DNA of 64,000 nucleotides from Boudabousia tangfeifanii (lineage in GTDB: Bacteria > Actinomycetota > Actinomycetes > Actinomycetales > Actinomycetaceae): the NCBI RefSeq assembly GCF_001856685.1, contig NZ_CP017812.1, positions 558,001 to 622,000 on the forward strand, written 5' to 3'. Under the pieces are notes generated by a model that did not search any database, had not been told where the DNA came from, and saw only the letters and a program-made list of their open reading frames with translations. Each line of letters starts with the position of its first letter. The stretch's first letter is position 1. Positions 17,172 to 27,734 of the stretch are shown piece after piece. Made by a program: the position numbers and the translations under genes.

Positions 17172-17672
17172 ATGCCAGTTAACCCCGAGCCGCGCGATGC
17201 CGCCCTCGCCACCGCAGTTCCCGAAGGCTATTCGCTACGTATACTGACCGAGGACGAGGTGTTCGACGCAGCGGCCATTGAATTAGAAGTCTTTCCTCGG
17301 GACGCTTGGACTGTACCCATGCTACAGGCCGAATTCACCGGTCCTTATCGCATTTATCTAGGTGTATTTGACGAAAATTCCACCATGGTGGGCTATGCAG
17401 GTGCCATGCGTGGTGGCGACAGCATCGAAATTATGACAGTCGGAGTGATCGAAACAGCTCGAGGTAAAGGCCTTGGACGGACCTTAACCATGGCGTTATT
17501 GCGGGCAGGTAAAGCAGCTGGAGTTGAGATGGCTTTCCTTGAAGTTCGAGAATCCAATGAAATCGCTGCGAGCCTCTATCGGAGCCTCGGATTTGAAGAG
17601 ATCGATCGCCGCAAACGCTACTACCATCAGCCTACTGAAGACGCTGTGATTATGGCGTGCAAACTCGACTAA
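17172..17672 (+). CDS. rimI: N-acetyltransferase RimI-like
   Basis: GNAT enzyme expected to acetylate the N-terminal alanine of ribosomal protein S18 or other protein N-termini. The 166-residue product has the acetyl-CoA loop VGVIETARGKGLGRTL and the C-terminal FLEVRESNEIAASLYRSLGF typical of RimI, ending RRKRYYHQPTEDAVIMACK. ACGAGAGGAAC precedes the ATG. Position after tsaB supports the RimI assignment; target specificity is inferred from neighbours and family. Confidence 0.88.
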   Translation: MPVNPEPRDAALATAVPEGYSLRILTEDEVFDAAAIELEVFPRDAWTVPMLQAEFTGPYRIYLGVFDENSTMVGYAGAMRGGDSIEIMTVGVIETARGKGLGRTLTMALLRAGKAAGVEMAFLEVRESNEIAASLYRSLGFEEIDRRKRYYHQPTEDAVIMACKLD

Positions 17673-17895
17673 GCTGTCCATAGAGCTAAGGGCCAACGAT
17701 TTTAATAAAAACAATGTTGCGTAATGCTCACCTAAATATAGCTAGTCACTAGAAAAATCCACTTTCGTGGGGGCGGTCACATGGGTTACCTAAAGTGGCG
17801 TAATGTCGGGAAAAAGTCACTTTTGGTAGCTGGCTCTAAGGAAGAATAAGACTTCTGTCCTAAAGGTTAAGCATCAATTCAGGTAACTTATTGCC

Positions 17896-18627
17896 GTGGC
17901 CAATATTACGAAATCATCCCAGAAACGACGCAGCTGGAATACCACAGTGTTCATGAAACAACTGATGGCTATTTCAGGTCTGTTCTTTGTCGTATTTGTT
18001 ATTTTCCATTCCTACGGTAACCTCAAGATCTTCCAAGGTCCTGAGGCTTACAACGAGTATGCGCATCACTTGCGCACCATGTTCATGCCCATCCTTCCTT
18101 ACGAAGGCTTGCTGTGGATCTTGCGTGTCGGCCTTTTGGTCTTCCTTGCAGTTCACTTGTGGGCAGCGGCAAACACCTGGAAGCGCTCTAACCGCGCCCG
18201 TGGTTCCCGTTACATGGTCAAGAAGTCCGCTTCTGACGCTTACGCTGCACGTACCATGCGTGTGGGTGGCGTTATCTTGCTGTTCTTCATCCTATTCCAC
18301 TTGGGGCACTTCACCATGAAGTGGTTCAAGATTGGTGACGCTAATGCTTACAACGCACCTGAGGTTGACGGTGTTGCCACCGCTCCTTACCTAATGATGC
18401 AGACCACCTTCTCGCACTGGTACATGGTACTGGTTTACGCGATTGGTGTGGGTGCCCTTTGCTTGCACATCTCGCACGGCATCTGGTCTGCTCTTCAGTC
18501 CTTCGGGTGGCTCCGTAAGAACACCAAGTCCTTGATCATCATCGTTTCCGGTTTGGTCGGTGCTTTCGTGTTCTTGTTGTTCATGGCTCCTCCGATCTAC
18601 CTACTAATCACTGGTGGTGTTCACTGA
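17896..18627 (+). CDS. sdhC: Succinate dehydrogenase cytochrome b subunit
   Basis: Membrane anchor of complex II that passes electrons between the iron-sulfur subunit and quinone. The 243-residue product has five hydrophobic segments and conserved histidines ([55 protein letters not shown]) suited to two haems b. It is therefore a single-polypeptide type B anchor, as in actinobacteria and Bacillus. The start is GTG 17896. The stop overlaps sdhA (TGATG). A 223-base upstream spacer presumably carries the promoter. Confidence 0.92.
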   Translation: MANITKSSQKRRSWNTTVFMKQLMAISGLFFVVFVIFHSYGNLKIFQGPEAYNEYAHHLRTMFMPILPYEGLLWILRVGLLVFLAVHLWAAANTWKRSNRARGSRYMVKKSASDAYAARTMRVGGVILLFFILFHLGHFTMKWFKIGDANAYNAPEVDGVATAPYLMMQTTFSHWYMVLVYAIGVGALCLHISHGIWSALQSFGWLRKNTKSLIIIVSGLVGAFVFLLFMAPPIYLLITGGVH

Positions 18628-20600
18628 TGTCAGAAATGATCTCTGGCCTCTACCGCGAAGGCGAAAAAATCGCGGATACCAAGGCACCAACCGATGTGCC
18701 CTTGGCTCAAGTTTGGGAACAGCGTAAGTTCAACGCCAAGCTAGTTAACCCAGCTAACCGTCGTAAGCTCTCGGTAATCATCGTTGGCTCTGGTTTGGCT
18801 GGTGGCGCTGCTGCCGCTTCGCTTGGCGAAATGGGCTACAACGTTCACTGCTTCTTCTACCAAGATTCTGCTCGCCGTGCGCACTCCATTGCAGCACAGG
18901 GTGGTATCAACGCAGCTAAGAACTACCGTAACGACAACGACTCGGTTTACCGTCTGTTCTACGACACCGTTAAGGGCGGCGACTACCGTGCACGTGAAAC
19001 CAACGTGTACCGTCTAGCAGAAGTTTCTGCTGCCATCATCGACCAGTGTGTTGCTCAGGGCGTTCCATTCGCTCGCGAATACGGCGGTCTGCTCGATAAC
19101 CGTTCCTTCGGTGGTGTGCAGGTTTCCCGTACCTTCTACGCTCGTGGCCAGACAGGTCAGCAGCTATTGATCGGTGCTTACCAGGCAATGGAACGTCAGG
19201 TTGCTGCCGGTACCGTAAAGGAATACCCACGTCACGAAATGGTCGAATTGATTGTGGCCGATGGACGAGCTCGCGGCATCGTAGCCCGTGATATGTCCAC
19301 CGGTGAAGTCAAGACCTACACCGCAGACGCTGTGGTACTAGCTACCGGTGGTTACGGAAACGTCTTCTTCCTATCGACCAACGCCATGGGCTGTAACGGT
19401 TCTGCTATCTGGCGTGCACACCGTAAGGGCGCTTACTTCGGTAACCCTTGCTACACCCAGATTCACCCAACCTGCATCCCGCAGCATGGTGATCAGCAGT
19501 CCAAGCTAACCCTAATGAGTGAATCCCTCCGTAACGACGGTCGTATTTGGGTTCCCAAGAAGGCTGAAGATTGCGAAAAGGATCCTCGCGACATTCCAGA
19601 AGAAGATCGCGACTACTACCTCGAACGTATTTACCCATCCTTCGGTAACCTCGTTCCTCGTGACGTTGCCTCCCGTAACGCCAAGAACGTTTGTGACGAA
19701 GGCCGAGGCGTCGGTCCTAAGATCGACGGCGTCGCTCGCGGCGTATACCTCGACTTCGCTGATGCGATTAACCGCATGGGCAAGGACGCTGTTTCTGCAA
19801 AGTACGGCAACCTCTTCGACATGTACGAACGCATCACCGACGACAACCCATATGAAGTGCCAATGCGTATTTACCCAGCAGTGCACTACACCATGGGTGG
19901 CCTCTGGGTCGACTACGACCTCGAATCCTCGATCCCAGGTTTGTTCGTCACCGGTGAAGCTAACTTCTCCGACCACGGTGCTAACCGCCTAGGCGCCTCT
20001 GCTTTGATGCAGGGTCTGTCGGACGGCTACTTCGTATTGCCTAACACCATTAACGATTACCTAGCATCTGGCCCATTCGAAAAGCTTGACGCAAATGCTC
20101 CAGCCGTGGTTGAAGCACGTGATGAAGCCCAAGCTCGAATCGATAAGCTCATGAGCATCAACGGTAACCGTTCGGTCGACTCCTTCCACAAGGAACTCGG
20201 CTCGATCATGTGGGAATACTGTGGCATGTCGCGTAACGAAGCTGGCCTCAAGCTAGCTATCGATAAGATCCGTGAACTTCGCAAGGAGTTCTGGACCAAC
20301 GTACGCGTCCCCGGTAAGTCGATTGGTGAACTCAACCAGTCCCTAGAAAAGGCCGGCCGCGTTGCCGACTTCATGGAACTAGCCGAGCTCATGTGTATCG
20401 ACGCCCTACACCGCAGCGAATCCTGTGGTGGTCACTTCCGTGAGGAATCCCAGACCGCAGAAGGTGAAGCAAAGCGTAACGACGCCGAGTACACCTACGT
20501 GGCAGCTTGGGAATTCGGTGGCGATGACCAGCCACCAATCCTCCACAAAGAAGATTTGGTCTACAAGAACATTGAGCTGAAGGAGCGTAGCTACAAGTGA
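18627..20600 (+). CDS. sdhA: Succinate dehydrogenase/fumarate reductase flavoprotein subunit
   Basis: Oxidises succinate to fumarate with covalently bound FAD on the cytoplasmic face. The 657-residue product has the dinucleotide fold [20 protein letters not shown], the flavin-linkage region [15 protein letters not shown], the catalytic [11 protein letters not shown], and the C-terminal [13 protein letters not shown] with substrate-site residues. The length and the CAB gene order are those of the actinobacterial/Bacillus-type enzyme. It may work as a fumarate reductase under oxygen limitation. Overlaps sdhC by one base and sdhB by four. Confidence 0.95.
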   Translation: MSEMISGLYREGEKIADTKAPTDVPLAQVWEQRKFNAKLVNPANRRKLSVIIVGSGLAGGAAAASLGEMGYNVHCFFYQDSARRAHSIAAQGGINAAKNYRNDNDSVYRLFYDTVKGGDYRARETNVYRLAEVSAAIIDQCVAQGVPFAREYGGLLDNRSFGGVQVSRTFYARGQTGQQLLIGAYQAMERQVAAGTVKEYPRHEMVELIVADGRARGIVARDMSTGEVKTYTADAVVLATGGYGNVFFLSTNAMGCNGSAIWRAHRKGAYFGNPCYTQIHPTCIPQHGDQQSKLTLMSESLRNDGRIWVPKKAEDCEKDPRDIPEEDRDYYLERIYPSFGNLVPRDVASRNAKNVCDEGRGVGPKIDGVARGVYLDFADAINRMGKDAVSAKYGNLFDMYERITDDNPYEVPMRIYPAVHYTMGGLWVDYDLESSIPGLFVTGEANFSDHGANRLGASALMQGLSDGYFVLPNTINDYLASGPFEKLDANAPAVVEARDEAQARIDKLMSINGNRSVDSFHKELGSIMWEYCGMSRNEAGLKLAIDKIRELRKEFWTNVRVPGKSIGELNQSLEKAGRVADFMELAELMCIDALHRSESCGGHFREESQTAEGEAKRNDAEYTYVAAWEFGGDDQPPILHKEDLVYKNIELKERSYK

Positions 20601-21358
20601 ACGTAACACTGCGAATCTGGCGTCAGAACGCCGACGGTAGCGACGGTGCGCTACATGACTACAAGCTCACCGGCATTTCGGAGGACTCCTCGTTCCTCGA
20701 AATGCTTGACGTTCTAAACGAAGAGCTGTTTGCCCGCGGTGAAGAACCCATCGCATTTGACTCTGACTGCCGCGAAGGTATTTGTGGCCAGTGTGGTCTA
20801 GTGATTAACGGCGTGCCTCACGGTAACGAAGGCCCCTCCGCTGATCAGAACACCACCACCTGTCAGGTACACATGCGCCACTTCAAAGATGGTGACACCA
20901 TCACCATTGAACCATGGCGTTCGACCGCATTCCCGATCATCAAGGACCTAGTGGTTAACCGCTCGGCCTTTGACCGCATTATCCAGGCTGGTGGCTACAT
21001 TTCCGTAAACACCGGTGCTGCTCCTGATGCACACGCAACTCCAGTTCCGAAGCAGGACGCTGACCGTTCCTTCGAAGCTGCTGCTTGCATCGGCTGTGGC
21101 GCTTGTGTCGCTGCTTGCCCGAACGGATCGGCAATGCTGTTCACCTCGGCAAAAGTTACCCACCTCGGCTTGTTGCCACAGGGTAAACCAGAAAACCTTC
21201 AGCGTGTCACCGACATGCTAAACCAACACGACGAAGAAGGCTTCGGCTCCTGCACCAACATTGGTGAATGTGCCGCTGTTTGCCCTAAGGGTATCTCCTT
21301 GGACAACATCGCCTTCATGAACCGTCAGTTGGCAAAGGCTGTCTTCAAGGGCCTCTAA
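20597..21358 (+). CDS. sdhB: Succinate dehydrogenase iron-sulfur subunit
   Basis: Carries electrons from FAD to the membrane subunit through three clusters. In the 253-residue product the 2Fe-2S ligands lie in [14 protein letters not shown], followed by TCQVHMRHF. The ferredoxin-like domain has [17 protein letters not shown], and a second cysteine set lies in [17 protein letters not shown]. The start is GTG 20597, overlapping the sdhA stop (GTGA). It completes the sdhCAB operon and is followed by a very long terminator stem. Confidence 0.95.
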   Translation: MNVTLRIWRQNADGSDGALHDYKLTGISEDSSFLEMLDVLNEELFARGEEPIAFDSDCREGICGQCGLVINGVPHGNEGPSADQNTTTCQVHMRHFKDGDTITIEPWRSTAFPIIKDLVVNRSAFDRIIQAGGYISVNTGAAPDAHATPVPKQDADRSFEAAACIGCGACVAACPNGSAMLFTSAKVTHLGLLPQGKPENLQRVTDMLNQHDEEGFGSCTNIGECAAVCPKGISLDNIAFMNRQLAKAVFKGL

Positions 21359-21373
21359 GCCTAACCGGCCACA

Positions 21374-21422
21374 AAAAGCCGGCTTCGAAACACTATTCTT
21401 TAGTGTTTCGAAGCCGGCTTTT
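21374..21422 (+). terminator. 22-bp terminator stem after sdhB
   Basis: A perfect 22-base inverted repeat beginning AAAAGCCGGCTTCGAAACAC (21374-21395) and ending at 21422, with a five-base loop. The A-rich 5' end and T-rich 3' end make it usable in both directions. It lies between the convergent sdhB and UPF0210 genes. Confidence 0.92.
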
Positions 21423-21433
21423 GGCATAAAGAT

Positions 21434-21469
21434 AAAAAGTGGGGGGCAAGCGCCAAGCTTGCCCCCCAC
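21434..21469 (-). terminator. Terminator of the UPF0237-UPF0210 unit
   Basis: GTGGGGGGCAAG (21439-21450) pairs with CTTGCCCCCCAC (21458-21469). Read on the minus strand, the stem is followed by TTTTTATC. It lies 14 bases past the stop of the minus-strand UPF0210 gene. Confidence 0.88.
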
Positions 21470-21482
21470 AGAAACTAATCTG

Positions 21483-22844
21483 CTAGTTCTTAAAAGCGTG
21501 AATCGGTGCTGGGATCAGCCCGCCACGATTTACCAAAGTTGCAGGAGAATGCGGATTAACTGCCATCACTGGGGCGTAACCCAAAAGTCCCCCAAAGTTG
21601 ACTACATCGCCAGGTTTAGTGCCTGGCGCGGGGATCAAACGAACCGCTGTGGTCTTATGGTTCATAACTCCAATCGCAGCCTCGTCAGCAATAATGCCGG
21701 CAATCACTTCGGCAGAGGTATCTCCAGGAATAGCCACCATATCAAGACCGACTGAACAAATAGCAGTCATGGCTTCTAGCTTTTCAATATTTAAGCTGCC
21801 ATTGGCGGCCGCGGCGATCATACCCTCGTCCTCGGACACAGGGATAAAAGAGCCAGACAGGCCACCAACCCGAGAACAGGCCATCATGCCACCCTTCTTA
21901 ACGGCGTCATTGAGCAAAGCCAGTGCTGCAGTGGTGCCTGCCGCCCCAACCTGTTCTAAGCCCATAGCTTCGAGCACACGGGCTACCGAGTCTCCGACCT
22001 CGGCGGTAGGAGCCAAAGAGAGGTCCACAATACCAAATTCGACCCCAAGACGTTCTGCAGCCATAGTGCCGACTAGTTGACCGACGCGGGTGATTTTAAA
22101 AGCGGCAGTTTTAACCGCAGCGGCCACATCGTCACAGGTGCCATCTGCCCCTACCTGATCGACCGCGCGCTTGATCACGCCTGGGCCAGAAACACCCACG
22201 GAAACGACGCATTGTGGCATCTCGACCCCGTGGAAAGCGCCGGCCATGAACGGATTATCGCCAACAGCATTCGCGAAGACCACCAGTTTCGCAGCTCCCA
22301 AGATGCCGTTTTCTCCAGCGGCAATCTCCTTAATGGTCCGACCAAGCAGAGCAGTGGCATCCATATTGATGCCCGCGCGGGACGAGGCTACATTGACACT
22401 GCCACAAACCACATCGGTAGTGTTGAGTGCTTCCGGTAGTGAATGTATTAGATTAAGTTCGGCTGGGGTACTACCTTTATCGACGAGGGCGCTAAAGCCG
22501 CCAACAAAATCGACTCCGCACTCTTTCGCGGCTTTATCAAGCATGCGAGCCCAAGGAGTGAGATTGGTTTCGCCGCTTGCAGCTGCTACCAAAGCGATTG
22601 GGGTGACTGAAATACGTTTGTTAATGATCGGAATGCCCAGTTCTGCGGCAATCTCATCAGCTACCTTCACCAAGTTTTGCGCTTGCGAGGTGATGAGATC
22701 GTAGCAGCGTTGGCGAGCTTTTTCCCCATTGCTATCAGCACATTGCAATAGGTTGATCCCCATGGTGACTGTGCGGATGTCCAATTTGTCCGCACTAATC
22801 ATGTGGATGGTTTCTAGAATGTTAGCGGAGTTATCAAGTGACAT
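21483..22844 (-). CDS. UPF0210/PFL-family protein
   Basis: The 453-residue product belongs to the UPF0210 (DUF711-type) family, distantly related to the pyruvate formate-lyase/anaerobic ribonucleotide reductase fold. Recognised segments include [59 protein letters not shown] and [21 protein letters not shown]. No biochemical role is firmly known to me for the family. It is 10 bases downstream of an ACT-domain gene of the UPF0237 family, a pairing that is widely conserved and suggests a regulated partner. Confidence 0.88.
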   Translation of the reverse strand: MSLDNSANILETIHMISADKLDIRTVTMGINLLQCADSNGEKARQRCYDLITSQAQNLVKVADEIAAELGIPIINKRISVTPIALVAAASGETNLTPWARMLDKAAKECGVDFVGGFSALVDKGSTPAELNLIHSLPEALNTTDVVCGSVNVASSRAGINMDATALLGRTIKEIAAGENGILGAAKLVVFANAVGDNPFMAGAFHGVEMPQCVVSVGVSGPGVIKRAVDQVGADGTCDDVAAAVKTAAFKITRVGQLVGTMAAERLGVEFGIVDLSLAPTAEVGDSVARVLEAMGLEQVGAAGTTAALALLNDAVKKGGMMACSRVGGLSGSFIPVSEDEGMIAAAANGSLNIEKLEAMTAICSVGLDMVAIPGDTSAEVIAGIIADEAAIGVMNHKTTAVRLIPAPGTKPGDVVNFGGLLGYAPVMAVNPHSPATLVNRGGLIPAPIHAFKN

Positions 22845-22854
22845 GATTATCTCC

Positions 22855-23124
22855 TCAGAGTTGATGCATGGCTGCGAAGATAGCTTCGGACTGGATCCGA
22901 ATATCTAAGGCTTCTTGTTTGGCCACTTGCTCCATAGCTGTTTGCAGTACTCCTAGGGGAGCTTTCGTTTCGTCGAACTCCAGATGCAGAATCATGGTGA
23001 AATATTCACCCATCAGATTCTGGGAAATATTGAGAATATTTACCTTGTGTTTAGCTAGTTCAGTAGTAACTTCGCTAACGATTCCAGTATGGTCTAATCC
23101 AGTAACAGTCATAATTGCACGCAT
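22855..23124 (-). CDS. ACT-domain protein, UPF0237 family
   Basis: The 89-residue product is a single ACT domain ([20 protein letters not shown], then [20 protein letters not shown]). ACT domains bind amino acids or similar small ligands and usually regulate a partner enzyme. It begins the unit with the UPF0210 gene, so it probably controls or senses for that protein. It is slightly longer than a bare ACT domain but has no other module. Ligand unknown. Confidence 0.9.
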   Translation of the reverse strand: MRAIMTVTGLDHTGIVSEVTTELAKHKVNILNISQNLMGEYFTMILHLEFDETKAPLGVLQTAMEQVAKQEALDIRIQSEAIFAAMHQL

Positions 23125-23333
23125 GGCTTAATGGTCTCATATTTTCCCAAAAAAGTAACGGCCGACTTCAATACATTTCTGAGAGATTTATTTTTTATTG
23201 TGAAGCAAGGCAAAAACAGGAGGTAAATATCTCGGCCAAACGTCCTAGGTGAGTATGGGGATATTTTTAAACTTGAAAATGTAATAAAAATATTACTTTT
23301 TTGTCCAATTGAGTTTGGAATAAATTGCTAATC

Positions 23334-23370
23334 TATAACCTGACAGAGCTGTCTCGACATTGTTGTCGCA
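23334..23370 (+). promoter_or_regulatory. Promoter and dyad operator of the first sialidase gene
   Basis: A -10 TATAAC (23334-23339), with a candidate -35 TTGAGT at 23309, is followed by the dyad GACAGAGCTGTC at 23342-23353 and a small hairpin CGACA-TTGT-TGTCG, then AAGAAAGG before the ATG. The second sialidase gene has the same arrangement, which suggests a shared regulator acting around the transcription start. AT-rich DNA lies upstream to 23125 with no gene. Confidence 0.6.
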
Positions 23371-23385
23371 AAAGAAAGGTTAGCT

Positions 23386-26300
23386 ATGACTCAACCAAAA
23401 CATATTCGTCGTCTAGTCCCGACGGTAGCGTTGGCGACCGGAGCATTGTTATTTGGAGCAATGCCTTTGCCGTCGGTACCAACCGCGATGGCGGCAGGTG
23501 AAAAGATCACCTTTACCTTCGAGCGAACTGATAATCATGGTTCCACAGTGCACGTTGGGGATCGCCTGACCTTTAAAATTAAGTACCGCAATAATACAGG
23601 CGGGAACCTGACACCTTTCCCAAAGACTTCAAATATTAACGATTTTGATGTCACGCGTTTCCCAGATCGCAACTGCCGCTATTTTAATCTTGGCCCAGGT
23701 GTCACAAAAGAATGTGGCTATGGTTTCCACATTGTGAACCGAGAAGATATGCGCAACGGAAGTTTTACTCCTACTTCTTCTTGGAATATTACTCATGACC
23801 GTGCAGGTAACGATGTAATCGAAACTGGCATTTCTGTAGTCGGAGAACCAATTGCCGTTGATCCAAATGTGCCCGCAGATAATGCACAAACTCCGCGAGA
23901 ATATGCCATGGGTGCACCAGTTGAACTGGCTCGTGAGAATTACGGTGGTTTTAATTGTCACCGTATTCCCGCGTTGACTAAGACCCCGATCAACGGATGG
24001 CTATTGGCTGCTTGGGATGGCCGTCCCAATGATTGCCAGGATGCGCCACAGCCGAACAGCATTGTCTATCGTATTTCTAAAGACGGCGGCAAATCTTGGA
24101 CTTCTCTTAAGGTAGCGTTGGAAGGCAAAGAAAATCCAGTAGCTGAAAAATACGGCTATTCTGATCCTTCTTTTGTCGTTGACCGCGAAACCAACAAGAT
24201 TTTCATGTTTACCGTGAAGTCTTTTGACCGAAAGTTCCAACAAGGTCTTCCTGGGGTTGACCCAAACAACCGTGGGGTGATGCATGCCTCGGTAGTGGAA
24301 TCTACTGATGACGGTCAAACTTGGACAAACCAGCGTCTGATTACAGCTAGCACGCTGAAAGACGAAAGTACTTGGATTTCCCGTTTCGCAACTTCCGGCG
24401 AAGGTATCCAACTAAAATATGGTCCTCACGCAGGGCGATTAATTCAGCAGTACACCACTGCTTTCCCTGGAGCGGTCTGGAAAGCTCACTCAGTCTATTC
24501 GGATGACCATGGGGTAACTTGGCAAACTGGTGAGCCAACAGAACAAGGCGCGGACGAAAATAAAGTTGTTGAACTTTCAGACGGGCGTCTGATGGTTAAC
24601 TCGCGCACTGGTTCACATCATGGCCCGGGCGGACATCACCGTATGTACGCTTACTCTACAGATCAAGGTGAAACTTGGGGACCATGGAAGACCGCCTGGG
24701 ATTTGATTGATCCTGTCAACAACGCTTCTTTGATCCGTGCTTTCCCTGATGCTCCAAAGAATTCAATGCGTGCAAAGATTCTTCTTTTCTCAAATGCGAA
24801 AAACGGTGCTCAGTGGCAACGCAACAATGGTTATGTTCGTGTCTCTTACGATGATGGTAAGAACTGGAACGAGGGTCGTCAGTTTAAAGATGGCGCCATG
24901 CAGTACTCGACCTTAACCCCGCTTGGGGAAGGGAAGTATGGTCTGCTTTATGAAGGTAACTCGAAGACCATCAATTACATGACCATTGACAACAACTGGC
25001 TGCACCTAGAAGATCCGGGCCCAGACGCGATGGACCCGAAACCTGAGCTGGAGACGGCGAAAGCCGAAAATCAACGCTTGACTGCAGAACTAGCTGAAAA
25101 GACTGAAAAGGTTGCTGAACTAACTCGTGAGAAGGAACAGCTAGAATCAGCTAAGTCCGCACTCGAAACTGAACGTGACCAGCTAACGCAAGATAAGTCT
25201 CGTTTAGAAGGCGAAAAGGCCACTCTTGAGCGCGAGAAGGGCGAGCTCGAAACTGCAAAGCGTGAGCTAGAGAGTCAGAAGTCTGCGTTAGAGGAGCAAA
25301 AGACCCAGCTAACTAGCGAAAAAGAAAAGCTGGAAAATAAAAAGTCTGAACTTGAGCAGAAGGTTGCTGAACTGGAAGCAAATGGTCAGGCTTCAGCTGC
25401 CGAACTACAAAGGGTAAAGGGCGAACTGGCTGATGTTAAGGAAAAACTTGGCACAAAGACCAATGAACTCGAAACTGCCAACACTGAGCTAGCTGAGACT
25501 AAAGCTAAGCTAGCAAAGAAGGAGGAAGCCCTCACCGGTAAGACTGGCGAGTTGGAGAATACTAACGCTGAGCTGACAAAGACGAAGCAAACCTTGGGGG
25601 AGAAAGAAGCAGAACTTGCTACCACCAAGCAGCAGCTAGCTAACAGCCAGTCTGAACTTCAAAAGAAGACTGCCGAGGTCGATCAGACGAAACAGGCGCT
25701 CGCGAATAGCAATGAGAAACTGGCGAAGAGTCAGGAGAAGCTCGCTGCAAAAGAAGGCGAACTTGCTAGCAAGAAGGCCGAGTACGATCGTAACTTGCAG
25801 GAACTGACCAACCAGACCGCGAAGGCAAACCAGAAGGTAAAGAGTCTGGAAGCTCAGGTGGCCGATTTGCAAGAACAGGTCAAATCTTTTGAAAATGGCA
25901 AGTCCACTCCAGAGCTTGAAAAAGCCAAGAAGGAATTGGCCAAAGCTACCAAGGAATTGCAGGCGGAGCAAGAAAAGTCAGCTAAGTTGACCAACGATCT
26001 AGCTGTCGCACTTGATAAAGTCACCAAGGTTGAATCAAAGGCTAAGGAAAATATTGGTCAACTCGAAAAGGAAGTGGCAGGTCTAAACGACCAAGTCAAG
26101 AAGCTAAGCGCCGATAAGAAGGCTAGTGCTTCTGCGCTTAAGGCTGCCAAGGACAAGCTAGCTAAGGCGCAAGCTAACCTTGCAACCGAAAAGGCAAACG
26201 TTGCCACCCTACAAGAACAGTTAGGTGCTGCCACCACCGAGTTAGCTCAGAGTCGTCAAACTGCTGGGAAGAAGATCGCTACCCTCGAAAAGAAGGTTGA

Positions 26301-27564
26301 GAATCTCGAAGAAGCAGTGAAGAAAGCTGAAGCTAAGGGTGGAGCGAATGCTCCAGAGGTTAAGGAAGCTAAAGCCAAGCTAGCTGACGCGCAGAAAGAG
26401 CTAGCCGGTGAAAAGACTAAGAATGCCAAGCTGTCGGATGACCTCAATCAAGCCCTAGATAAGGTGGCTAAGGTTGAGCGCGAGGCGCAAGCTGAAGTTT
26501 CAAAGCTTACCAACAAGGTAAATCAGCTAGAAGACAATGTAGCTAAGCTCAAAGCCGATAAGAACGCCTCGGCAGCCCAAATTAAGGCTGCGCAAGAAGC
26601 GCTTTCTTCGGCTAAACAGGAACTCAATACCGAACGGGTTAAAGCCTCTGGTTTGCGCACCGAACTAGCCAAGACTCTTACCAAAGTGTCGCAGCTAGAA
26701 AAGCAGTCAGCTACTAAGGTTCAGAATCTTGAAAACAAGGTTTCCAAGATTAATCAAGAGCTAGCTAAGGCGAAGGCTGAAGGTAAAGCTGGAGAAGCGA
26801 AGGTTGCTAAGCTAGAACAGCAACTAACCACTGCTCAAACCGATCTTAAGCGGGAAAAGCAGACTAACGGCACTTTGAAGAGCAAGGTCAACCAGCTCGA
26901 CAAGCAGTTGCGTGGCACCCCGCGTCCAGCTGAAACTGTCCAGCAATTGCTCGATAAGATCGGCTTGCGCAAGGCGAAAGCACCAAAGGCAAAGAAGGCT
27001 CCATTTAAGGATGTGCCTTTGACTAACCCATTTGTCAATGAAATCGCTTGGGCCGCTACTGGTGAGCAGAAGGTGACCACCGGTTGGCCAGACGGCACCT
27101 TCCGCCCAGGTCTCCCAGTTGACCGTCAGACCATGGCAGCATTCTTGTACCGTATGGCTGGTTCTCCCAAGGTTAAGGTCAACAAAGTATTCAAGGACGT
27201 GCCCGTGAATCACCAGTTCGCCAAGGCAATTTCATGGATGTCTCAGACTGGTATCACCACTGGTTGGGCTGATGGTACTTTCCGTCCAGATCAGCCGATT
27301 GAGCGTCATGCGATGGCGGCCTTTATGAATCGAGCTTGTGTGAAGACTAATTTGTGTTCACCGGCTCTAAAGAACCTTAAGGTTGATCCGTTGTTGCCTA
27401 AGTTCAAGGATATGGGTGAGGGTAAGTTGTTCGATCGGGAAGTGCAGTGGATGCAGCAGGCTGGTATTACTACCGGTTGGGCTGATGGTACTTTCCGTCC
27501 AGAAAACAGCGTGACCCGTGAAGCTATGGCAGCGTTCTTGTACCGCATGAAGTTTAATCACTGA
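23386..27564 (+). CDS. Surface-anchored sialidase with long coiled coil and three SLH domains (copy 1)
   Basis: Predicted exo-alpha-sialidase releasing terminal sialic acid from host glycans. The 1392-residue product has a signal peptide (cleavage likely after AMAAG, about residue 36), a beta-rich N-terminal module (about 40-150), then the GH33-type propeller: CHRIPAL (about 193), AAWDGRP (about 208), five Asp boxes (SKDGGKSWT, STDDGQTWT, SDDHGVTWQ, STDQGETWG, SYDDGKNWN), ENKVVELSDGR and YGLLYEGN. Residues 553-1185 are a Glu/Lys/Ala/Leu coiled coil. SLH repeats end the protein at about 1205-1262, 1264-1325 and 1340-1392, indicating non-covalent cell-wall anchoring. Its C-terminal DNA is almost identical to copy 2. 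Confidence 0.88.
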   Translation: MTQPKHIRRLVPTVALATGALLFGAMPLPSVPTAMAAGEKITFTFERTDNHGSTVHVGDRLTFKIKYRNNTGGNLTPFPKTSNINDFDVTRFPDRNCRYFNLGPGVTKECGYGFHIVNREDMRNGSFTPTSSWNITHDRAGNDVIETGISVVGEPIAVDPNVPADNAQTPREYAMGAPVELARENYGGFNCHRIPALTKTPINGWLLAAWDGRPNDCQDAPQPNSIVYRISKDGGKSWTSLKVALEGKENPVAEKYGYSDPSFVVDRETNKIFMFTVKSFDRKFQQGLPGVDPNNRGVMHASVVESTDDGQTWTNQRLITASTLKDESTWISRFATSGEGIQLKYGPHAGRLIQQYTTAFPGAVWKAHSVYSDDHGVTWQTGEPTEQGADENKVVELSDGRLMVNSRTGSHHGPGGHHRMYAYSTDQGETWGPWKTAWDLIDPVNNASLIRAFPDAPKNSMRAKILLFSNAKNGAQWQRNNGYVRVSYDDGKNWNEGRQFKDGAMQYSTLTPLGEGKYGLLYEGNSKTINYMTIDNNWLHLEDPGPDAMDPKPELETAKAENQRLTAELAEKTEKVAELTREKEQLESAKSALETERDQLTQDKSRLEGEKATLEREKGELETAKRELESQKSALEEQKTQLTSEKEKLENKKSELEQKVAELEANGQASAAELQRVKGELADVKEKLGTKTNELETANTELAETKAKLAKKEEALTGKTGELENTNAELTKTKQTLGEKEAELATTKQQLANSQSELQKKTAEVDQTKQALANSNEKLAKSQEKLAAKEGELASKKAEYDRNLQELTNQTAKANQKVKSLEAQVADLQEQVKSFENGKSTPELEKAKKELAKATKELQAEQEKSAKLTNDLAVALDKVTKVESKAKENIGQLEKEVAGLNDQVKKLSADKKASASALKAAKDKLAKAQANLATEKANVATLQEQLGAATTELAQSRQTAGKKIATLEKKVENLEEAVKKAEAKGGANAPEVKEAKAKLADAQKELAGEKTKNAKLSDDLNQALDKVAKVEREAQAEVSKLTNKVNQLEDNVAKLKADKNASAAQIKAAQEALSSAKQELNTERVKASGLRTELAKTLTKVSQLEKQSATKVQNLENKVSKINQELAKAKAEGKAGEAKVAKLEQQLTTAQTDLKREKQTNGTLKSKVNQLDKQLRGTPRPAETVQQLLDKIGLRKAKAPKAKKAPFKDVPLTNPFVNEIAWAATGEQKVTTGWPDGTFRPGLPVDRQTMAAFLYRMAGSPKVKVNKVFKDVPVNHQFAKAISWMSQTGITTGWADGTFRPDQPIERHAMAAFMNRACVKTNLCSPALKNLKVDPLLPKFKDMGEGKLFDREVQWMQQAGITTGWADGTFRPENSVTREAMAAFLYRMKFNH

Positions 27565-27592
27565 TTAACCTTCAGCTAAGCTGTCACGATTT

Positions 27593-27633
27593 AAAAGTAG
27601 GGATTCTGCTAAACCGCAGAATCCCTACTTTTT
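27593..27633 (+). terminator. Terminator after the first sialidase gene
   Basis: AGTAGGGATTCTGC (27596-27609) pairs perfectly with GCAGAATCCCTACT (27616-27629), with a six-base loop, flanking A's and a T-tract. It means the two sialidase genes are separate transcription units. Confidence 0.93.
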
Positions 27634-27683
27634 CGCCTGTTTACTCACAAAACCTCAACGAAGAGTGACGAATTTTGTTATCC

Positions 27684-27720
27684 TATTAAAGACAGTGCTG
27701 TCTCGACATCGTGGTCGAAA
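27684..27720 (+). promoter_or_regulatory. Promoter and dyad operator of the second sialidase gene
   Basis: A -10 TATTAA (27684-27689) is followed at once by GACAGTGCTGTC (27691-27702), then CTCGACAT and a GTCG hairpin arm as in copy 1, and AGAAAGG before ATG 27735. No good -35 is seen, which would fit activator dependence. The dyad and the leader are conserved between the two genes. Confidence 0.6.
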
Positions 27721-27734
27721 TAGAAAGGTAAATA

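Noticed and set aside
19512..19976. A 154-codon minus-strand frame inside sdhA
   Set aside because: Antisense shadow of a highly conserved flavoprotein; no family features.
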